Shown here: one piece after another, positions 31,875 through 37,159 of the stretch
How the letters are laid out: the number at the start of each line of letters is the position of its first letter
How positions within the stretch are numbered: the first letter of the stretch is position 1
DNA from: CAYNYM01 sp049366815
GTDB taxonomy: Bacteria > Desulfobacterota > DSM-4660 > Desulfatiglandales > HGW-15
Reading direction: 5' to 3'
Assembly (NCBI GenBank): GCA_049366815.1
Contig: JBMNCO010000009.1
Location: forward strand, 1-37,159
Length of the DNA stretch: 37,159 nt
Program-made: the position numbers and the translations under genes
The notes under the pieces: model-generated
What the model was told of the DNA's origin: nothing
Seen by the model: only the letters and a program-made list of their open reading frames with translations
The model's database searches: none

Positions 31875-34367
31875 TTATCTTTCCCCATCCAACACGGCCC
31901 GAACCACCCTTGCGAGTTCATGCCTGACCATTGGTTTTTTGAGGATCCGCCGAATACCGAATTCTTGGGCCTGGCTGTCAGTCGCAAATTCGCTGAATCC
32001 CGTACACAGGATTATCGGGATGTCAGGCCTGATCGACGTGATCTCCAGAGCCAGGTCTGAACCCGTCATGTTGGGCATACTCTGATCGGTGATGATAAGA
32101 TCGAACCTGTCCGGTTGGTTCCGAAAGAGTTCGAGAGCCTCGACGCTGCTCGTCCTGACCTTCACATCGTAGCCAAGATTCTTCAAATTGCGGCCTGTAA
32201 TATCCACCAGGGCGGCTTCATCATCAACCAACAAAATACGCTCGCCGCCGGTCGGCAGGATCTCTAACTCCTTTTCAGCACTCTGAACAGGCTCATGCTG
32301 TAACCGCGGAAGATAAATGTGGAATGATGAGCCTTTCCCCGGCTCGCTTTCGACAACAATCCCTCCGCCGTGCTTCCTGATAATTCCATCGACCACAGAC
32401 AAACCCAGGCCCGTTCCTTTCCCTTTTTCCTTTGTAGTGAAATAGGGATCAAAGATGCGCGGAAGAATTTCAGGGGCCATGCCGCATCCAGAATCAATGA
32501 CGCTCAACAGGATGTGAGGCCCGTGACGAAGCGCCGGATGAGGCAGGGGATCGTCAACCGACAACGCGACTTCAGAGAGGTCCACCGTCAGTCTGCCCGG
32601 CTTATCGCTCAGGGCATGGGTGGCGTTGGTGAAAAGGTTCATGAGTACCTGGTGGATCTGCGTCGGATCGGCCATCACGACATCATCCTTCGCATCCAGA
32701 TGCTCTTGTATCTCGATGGTTGCCGGCAGCATGGACTCAAAAAACTTGAGGGACTCCTTCAAAACGGCGCTCATTCGCAGGGGCCTCAAATCCGTCGCCG
32801 CCCCTCGGCTGAATTCCAGGATTTGCCCGACCAGCTTTTTTGCGCGTTCCGCAGTGTTCAGAACCTCGTCCATATATTGGCGGCTGGACGAATCTTCAGG
32901 GAGATTCAGTATGGCTATATCGGTAAAGCCCATTATACCGGAAAGAATATTATTAAAATCGTGTGCGATTCCCCCGGCAAGGGTCCCGATCGCTTCCATC
33001 TTCTGGGACTGCTGAAGCCTTTGGTCCAATTTTCTCTTCTCTTCCTCAGCCGTTATCCTGCGGCTGATGTCTCGTATGGTGGCAAGATGGACGTCGCGTC
33101 CCTTCCATGTAAAGTGTCGCGCTGAGATCTCCACCGGAAAAACAGTGCCGTCGCTTTTTTTATGGTAACGAATTGGAACCGTAGTCAGATGTTCAGACCT
33201 CACTTTACGGGTCTCCTCTGGTTCCGCGGAAACCTGGGTATTATCCATTTGAAGAAAGTCTTCCCGCCCGTATCCGTACATTTCCGATGCAGCCGGATTC
33301 ACCTCCAAAACCCGGCCCGTATCGTTTTCGATCAGAAAGAGGGCGTCCGATTCCATCTCGAACAACTGGCGGTATTTCGTCTCACTTTCCGCCAGGGATT
33401 CCTTGACGCGATCATGGCGGATCTTTCCGGTTATGATCTCCGAGATGGCTCTCAGGATTCTGACGTCTTCCTCTTTCCATTCGCGATGAAACCGGCACTC
33501 ATCGAATCCGATGAATCCGTGAAGCACACTTTTGAAAATAATGGGAACGACCAGGATCGACTTAATTCCCTGAGGCCTAAGTATCTCTTTTTCCTTTTGC
33601 CCGGGGATATCTTCAATATCATAAAAATTGATTGCACCACCCTTTGCCATCATACCCATCCACCAGGGTATGGAATCTGCGGGGATTCCTCGAAGAACCT
33701 CTCTTTGCGGAGTGACGCCTTCCGCCACCCATTCGAATGTATTGTCCAAGGTATCCGTCTCAGGATCATGCTCAAAGATGTAGATGCGGCTCACATCCAA
33801 TGCGCGCCCCATAATTTCAAGGGCATTTTGGATGTATTCCTCCAAGTCATCGATCATCAGGGCCTGAGCGGAAATATCCGCCACCATCTTTTCATACTGC
33901 AGACGTAATGCCAGTGCCTCTCCCATTGCATGCGGTTCATTGACATCAATGGCCAACTCAAATCGAACCGGTCTGCCGTCAAACCATCTGATGCCTTTAG
34001 TGATACAACGGTACCACCGGTTATTCTTCCTGTTTCTCCATTCCCGCACAAAAGATAGGCCTTCGTTTTCACCGAAGATTTTGTCCTTGGAACAAACCGC
34101 ACAGGGGCTGTCAAGTCCCTGGAAATATTTGTGGCATTTCTCTCCGGCCATGATTTCGCCAAAAATTTCTTTTCCCTTCTTGTTCACAAAGAGACATTCA
34201 TGGCTTTCCGGATCGGAGATATAGATGATCTCCTCGATACCCTCGAGTATGGAAAACAGCGTCTCGTTCTGCGGACTGACCTCTCCTACCGAATTGAGAG
34301 GCAATTCATCCTGCGTTCTTGGTCCTTTGTTTTTATCATTTTCTACGACTGAAGAGACCTTGACCAT
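31875..34367 (-). CDS. Soluble hybrid sensor histidine kinase (PAS-GAF-PAS-HisKA-HATPase-REC)
   Basis: The 830-residue protein has no membrane segment. Domains (numbered from ATG 34367): a PAS-like domain (about 35-145) with C78-x10-C89-x2-C92 (CHKYF...PCAVC), GAF (about 165-320), PAS (about 330-440), HisKA with H469 in GGIAHDFNNILSG, HATPase with NLFTNATHAL, DSGCGM and GTGLGL, and a receiver with DD at 715-716, phospho-acceptor D761 in LIITDQSMPN and K811 in ILKKP. It should sense an internal signal, perhaps redox or metal through the Cys motif, and relay phosphate H to D. No Hpt or separate regulator is nearby. ATG 34367 has GGGAG 8 nt upstream; GTG at 34403 or 34409 are alternatives. Confidence 0.93.
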   Translation of the reverse strand: MVKVSSVVENDKNKGPRTQDELPLNSVGEVSPQNETLFSILEGIEEIIYISDPESHECLFVNKKGKEIFGEIMAGEKCHKYFQGLDSPCAVCSKDKIFGENEGLSFVREWRNRKNNRWYRCITKGIRWFDGRPVRFELAIDVNEPHAMGEALALRLQYEKMVADISAQALMIDDLEEYIQNALEIMGRALDVSRIYIFEHDPETDTLDNTFEWVAEGVTPQREVLRGIPADSIPWWMGMMAKGGAINFYDIEDIPGQKEKEILRPQGIKSILVVPIIFKSVLHGFIGFDECRFHREWKEEDVRILRAISEIITGKIRHDRVKESLAESETKYRQLFEMESDALFLIENDTGRVLEVNPAASEMYGYGREDFLQMDNTQVSAEPEETRKVRSEHLTTVPIRYHKKSDGTVFPVEISARHFTWKGRDVHLATIRDISRRITAEEEKRKLDQRLQQSQKMEAIGTLAGGIAHDFNNILSGIMGFTDIAILNLPEDSSSRQYMDEVLNTAERAKKLVGQILEFSRGAATDLRPLRMSAVLKESLKFFESMLPATIEIQEHLDAKDDVVMADPTQIHQVLMNLFTNATHALSDKPGRLTVDLSEVALSVDDPLPHPALRHGPHILLSVIDSGCGMAPEILPRIFDPYFTTKEKGKGTGLGLSVVDGIIRKHGGGIVVESEPGKGSSFHIYLPRLQHEPVQSAEKELEILPTGGERILLVDDEAALVDITGRNLKNLGYDVKVRTSSVEALELFRNQPDRFDLIITDQSMPNMTGSDLALEITSIRPDIPIILCTGFSEFATDSQAQEFGIRRILKKPMVRHELARVVRAVLDGER

Positions 34368-34537
34368 TTTCACATCTCCCATTCGGCTTGTTGAAATCTG
34401 CACAAACACCTTCCCACCCCCGGCAATAAAAAACCGGATAAATGAAAGATCGGCATTTTTCCTATGAGGTTTTTATCTTATCCTTTCGCAGCCGAGGTCA
34501 TGTTTTCTCGTTAACTGGACCCTGTAAACCAAAAATC

Positions 34538-34855
34538 TCACATTAACCCATCATTCAGAATCGCCCGCCGCTTTCCTTTTAACCCTTTTGACCGGTGATT
34601 AAGGTCCTGTCCCCCCCCCACATCGGCCACCTTGATTGGGGCGAAACCGGCGGACGTTAAGATGTCGCCGATTTCTGCTGTTGAGTAGCATTTGCCTTCC
34701 GTCGAATGCATCAAAAGACATGAATACTCGGCAACAGAAAGAGGACCGGTCTTGAATTGATTCAGATCAGATTGACAAGGCGGGCTCAACGCCGCCTTGT
34801 CATCATCGGGATCATAAGCGTGAAATCCTGAGTCTAAGGCGCGCGGCATGATCAA
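34538..34855 (-). pseudogene. Fragment of an O-methyltransferase C-terminus
   Basis: The frame contains LSVAEYSCLLMHSTEGKCYS followed by TAEIGDILTSAGFAPIKVAD, which resembles the end of SAM-dependent O-methyltransferases of the Methyltransf_2 type (GGK-x-S-x-AE-x-x-x-LL-x-x-AGF). The SAM-binding core that should precede it is missing. Nine consecutive G (reverse strand, near 34610) follow the conserved part, so the last 20 residues may be out of frame. No SD or reasonable start is seen. It is best read as a decayed remnant. Confidence 0.45.
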
Positions 34856-35092
34856 CGGATATTTAAAAAAAGGCGCCGAACCGGCAATAAACGAGGTTAT
34901 AGATAACTCAAAATTTCAATAAATGCAATGCGTCTCGACCAAGATGCTTTTTTCGCGCCCAGAAACGCCTTCACATTGTCTTAAGACCTTCACTTCCCAA
35001 GGCCGTGCGGACACTCTCACCCTCGACAGTGGGAGATCCTATAAACATTCGGCCGCCCTTCCGGAAAAGTGTCCCTCCAGGACGGTCGTCCA
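34856..35092. other. Spacer left of the SLC13-type permease gene
   Basis: Nothing recognisable is seen in this stretch. A loose inverted repeat near 35010-35040 is not followed by T, so no terminator is called for the permease. Confidence 0.3.
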
Positions 35093-36898
35093 CTACAGGG
35101 GCCAGACCCACAAGATCAGGGGTACAGAGCCGGCCACGACCAACAGGGACAGAGGAAGCCCCATTCTCCAGTAATCGCCGAACTTATAACCGCCCGGTTC
35201 CATCACCAGAGTATTCGACTGATGACCGATCGGCGTGAGAAAAGCACAGGAAGCCCCGATCGCCACCGTCATCAAAAATGGGTCAACCGAGAAGCCCATG
35301 CCTTGGGCAAGCCTGATGGCCACAGGGGCTGCGAGGATTGCAGCGGCTGCGTTGTTGATGATATTAGACAACAGCATCACCGCTATCATCAAGATCGAAA
35401 GCATCGCCATAGGCGGCACGGATTCGGCCACATTCAACAACCAGTCGGCAATCAATTGGGACCCTCCGGTGGTTTCAAGCGCCTCCCCGATGGGAATCAT
35501 GGCGGCCAGCAGCACAATGACCGGCATATCGATGCTGTCATAAATTTCGTTTGGTGAAATCAGCCCGACAAGCACCATAAGCACCGCGCCGGCCACCAAG
35601 GCTGTCGCAGCGGAGACAAATCCGAGCGCAATCAGCGCCATCACAACACCAAAGATGCCGCTTGCCAGCATAACCTTACGAGGCCTGCCGATGCGAAGCC
35701 CTCGCGATACCAGGGGCAAACAGCCCAAGGCGTTCAGACCCGATTGAAGCGACTCCTCGCGTCCCTGCACCAGCAGGATGTCTCCCACCACAAAGCGAAT
35801 CCTGCTCAGCCTCTCCCGCAGCCGATGGCCGTGGCGAGCGGCTGCAAGAACGTTCACACCGTAACGCTCGCGCAAATCCAATCGATGCGGTGTTGCTCCG
35901 ACTAGCATAGATCCAGGTGCAACGATGGCTTCGGTCATCGCTAACTCACCCTTTTTTTTCCGCTCACTTTCTTTTTCTTCGTCCTGATTCTCCTCATTGT
36001 CGACGTCCCCGGCCAGCTTCAGGCCTGTGATATCCAGCAGTGCCTTGAGGCTGTCCGAATCCGTTTCAACCAGAAGGATGTCCTGCACCCTTAGGACTTC
36101 ATATGTAGAGGGCATTTCCTCCAGCCGTCCGTCTCGCACAAGTGCAAGCACGACGATATCCGCATCATCCTCAACGGCCCTGATCAGGTCATGCAGTGTC
36201 TTTCCTGTGAAATTGCACTCCTCGGTCAAATGCAGTTCGGTCGTGTAAGCGTCAATCTGAAACAACTCCCCTGCGACCTCCTGTTTCTCGCGTCGCGGAG
36301 TCAGTCGCCAACCGACCAGTGCAATAAACAGGAGCCCAACCAGCGTTACCCCGGCGCCTACAGGCAGGAAGTCAAACATCCCGAAGGGCGTCGCGCCTGC
36401 CTGCACGCGATACTCCGCAATGATAATATTCGGAGGCGTTCCGATCATGGTGAGCATACCGCCGAGCAGAGAGCCGAAGGCCAGCGGCATCAGCAGGAAC
36501 GAGGGGGAGCGGTCGGCCCTTCGCGCCATCCATATCGCCACCGGCATCAGTAGTGCCAAGGCGCCGACATTGTTCATGAAGCCTGAGCACAAGGCCACGA
36601 TTCCGGTCAGCGTCGCCACCTGAACCCATGAGCGATTGCCGACCCGCGTCAATAAACGTGCGATAGTATCAACCACACCGGCATTGGTCAAACCGCGGCT
36701 GATGACCAATACGGCCGCGACGGTCACCACGGCTGGGTGCCCAAGGCCCATAAAAACCCCCTGAGGCGGCACGTAGCCGGCGAGTGCGACAAGCAGCAGG
36801 GCGAAAACCGCGACAAGGTCATAGCGCCAACGATTCCATACGAACAAGACCAGTGTTGCTGCAAGGACACCGAATACAGTCAATTGTCCCGTAGTCAT
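35093..36898 (-). CDS. SLC13-family (divalent anion:Na+ symporter-like) permease with two RCK_C domains
   Basis: The 601-residue protein has two membrane halves separated by about 200 soluble residues. The first half carries SGFMNNVGALALLMPVAIW and GGMLTMIGTPPNIIIAEY, the second SNIINNAAAAILAAPVAI and FLTPIGHQSNTLVMEPGGY; these are the paired SNx and re-entrant motifs of the DASS/ArsB superfamily. The soluble middle has two TrkA-C/RCK_C-like domains (about 210-295 and 330-410), joined by a very charged linker (EENQDEEKESERKKKGE). Such proteins import sulfate, dicarboxylates or related anions; the substrate is not readable. ATG 36898 with GGAG 8 nt upstream is preferred to ATG 36904. No partner genes are adjacent. 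Confidence 0.92.
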   Translation of the reverse strand: MTTGQLTVFGVLAATLVLFVWNRWRYDLVAVFALLLVALAGYVPPQGVFMGLGHPAVVTVAAVLVISRGLTNAGVVDTIARLLTRVGNRSWVQVATLTGIVALCSGFMNNVGALALLMPVAIWMARRADRSPSFLLMPLAFGSLLGGMLTMIGTPPNIIIAEYRVQAGATPFGMFDFLPVGAGVTLVGLLFIALVGWRLTPRREKQEVAGELFQIDAYTTELHLTEECNFTGKTLHDLIRAVEDDADIVVLALVRDGRLEEMPSTYEVLRVQDILLVETDSDSLKALLDITGLKLAGDVDNEENQDEEKESERKKKGELAMTEAIVAPGSMLVGATPHRLDLRERYGVNVLAAARHGHRLRERLSRIRFVVGDILLVQGREESLQSGLNALGCLPLVSRGLRIGRPRKVMLASGIFGVVMALIALGFVSAATALVAGAVLMVLVGLISPNEIYDSIDMPVIVLLAAMIPIGEALETTGGSQLIADWLLNVAESVPPMAMLSILMIAVMLLSNIINNAAAAILAAPVAIRLAQGMGFSVDPFLMTVAIGASCAFLTPIGHQSNTLVMEPGGYKFGDYWRMGLPLSLLVVAGSVPLILWVWPL

Positions 36899-37001
36899 AC
36901 CCATTGCTCCAAATCGGCCTGACAGGAATAGGAATTTCCCTCGCTCCCCTCTCCCCTACAACACGGCATAGGGACCAAGGGCCGGAGGGCGGTCCGGTTG
37001 A

Positions 37002-37159
37002 TCAGGGCGCTTTCATGAAGAGCCTCGGCGAAGCCACCTCATCAAACGGCGTAAGGAACCGCGACGCCTCGAACCGGACCTGGAGGAGATCCCTTTCGGA
37101 CAGGCTGCGGAATCGACGCCGGGAAAAGATCCACCGTGCCCACCGCTTTCGGGCAAACG
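37002..37159 (-). CDS. C-terminal end of an unidentified gene entering from the right edge
   Basis: On the reverse strand a frame open at the window edge runs for about 52 codons to TGA (37004-37002). It includes WARWIFSRRRFRSLSERDLL and RFEASRFLTPFDEVASPRLF, rich in third-position G/C like nearby genes. The other two reverse frames hit stops or look non-coding. I do not recognise the family. It lies about 100 nt upstream of the permease on the same strand, so the two could be one transcript. Confidence 0.35.
   Translation of the reverse strand, partial: FARKRWARWIFSRRRFRSLSERDLLQVRFEASRFLTPFDEVASPRLFMKAP

Noticed and set aside
1..37159. CRISPR arrays, tRNA or rRNA genes, complete insertion sequences
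   Set aside because: No regularly spaced repeats, tRNA T-loop signatures in context, rRNA segments or transposase genes were recognised by eye.

Overview
The window is about 37 kb of bacterial chromosome. The best guess is an anaerobic Desulfobacterota (deltaproteobacterial) lineage. This rests on gene content: a GlcD-type oxidase, an LUD-domain protein, an orphan NDP-forming acyl-CoA synthetase alpha subunit, a long KamA-type radical SAM protein, a NEW3/ABC exporter operon, an UPF0261 protein and a PAS kinase with a Cys motif. It also rests on the mix of moderately GC-rich genes and AT-rich spacers. The call is an inference without database support. No rRNA, tRNA, CRISPR array, prophage or complete insertion sequence was seen.

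Layout. 0-5.5 kb: a five-repeat S1 protein, an M24 peptidase, a metallo-beta-lactamase-fold hydrolase behind a perfect sigma70-type promoter, an orphan mreB, and a HU protein with a lysine/alanine-rich tail. 5.6-10 kb: a reverse-strand operon gpmI - MFS transporter - FAD oxidase. 10-14.2 kb: a KamA-family radical SAM gene with a long leader, convergent with prfC (RF3). 14.2-19.5 kb: a broken S23/four-helix-bundle gene between inverted repeats, an acyl-CoA synthetase alpha subunit abutting an LUD-domain gene, a GalT-like enzyme and a small atypical protein kinase. 19.5-25.4 kb: a possible small ORF without a normal start codon, an EI24/CysZ-like membrane protein, a PaaG-like crotonase, and then a membrane histidine kinase plus an orphan pseudopilin lying between two diverged direct copies of a roughly 145-bp repeat, followed by a small protein with a FliM-like N-terminus. 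25.5-29.5 kb: a reverse-strand operon of NEW3-domain secreted/anchored protein, ABC ATPase and ABC-2 permease, with a Nudix-like gene downstream. 30-37 kb: an UPF0261 (Tm-1-like) gene behind a strong hairpin, gene remnants, a large soluble hybrid histidine kinase, an O-methyltransferase fragment, a SLC13-type permease with RCK_C domains, and the end of an unidentified gene at the right edge.

How the genes may work together. The only firm functional units are the two tight operons: gpmI-MFS-oxidase, and NEW3-ATPase-permease, whose junctions are 1-2 nt. The FAD oxidase, LUD protein, acyl-CoA synthetase alpha subunit and crotonase would suit an anaerobe that oxidises organic acids, but they are not one operon. 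Most other genes are singletons in alternating orientation, and several pairs end with touching or overlapping stop codons.

The points most worth a second look are the diverged repeat pair around the kinase/pseudopilin block, the promoter plus terminator-like hairpin at the head of prfC, the promoter/operator and roughly 480-nt leader before the radical SAM gene, the deleted S23 gene, the small ORF at 19989, and the unusual Nudix and FliM-like proteins. I did not find a clear new defence or mobile system.
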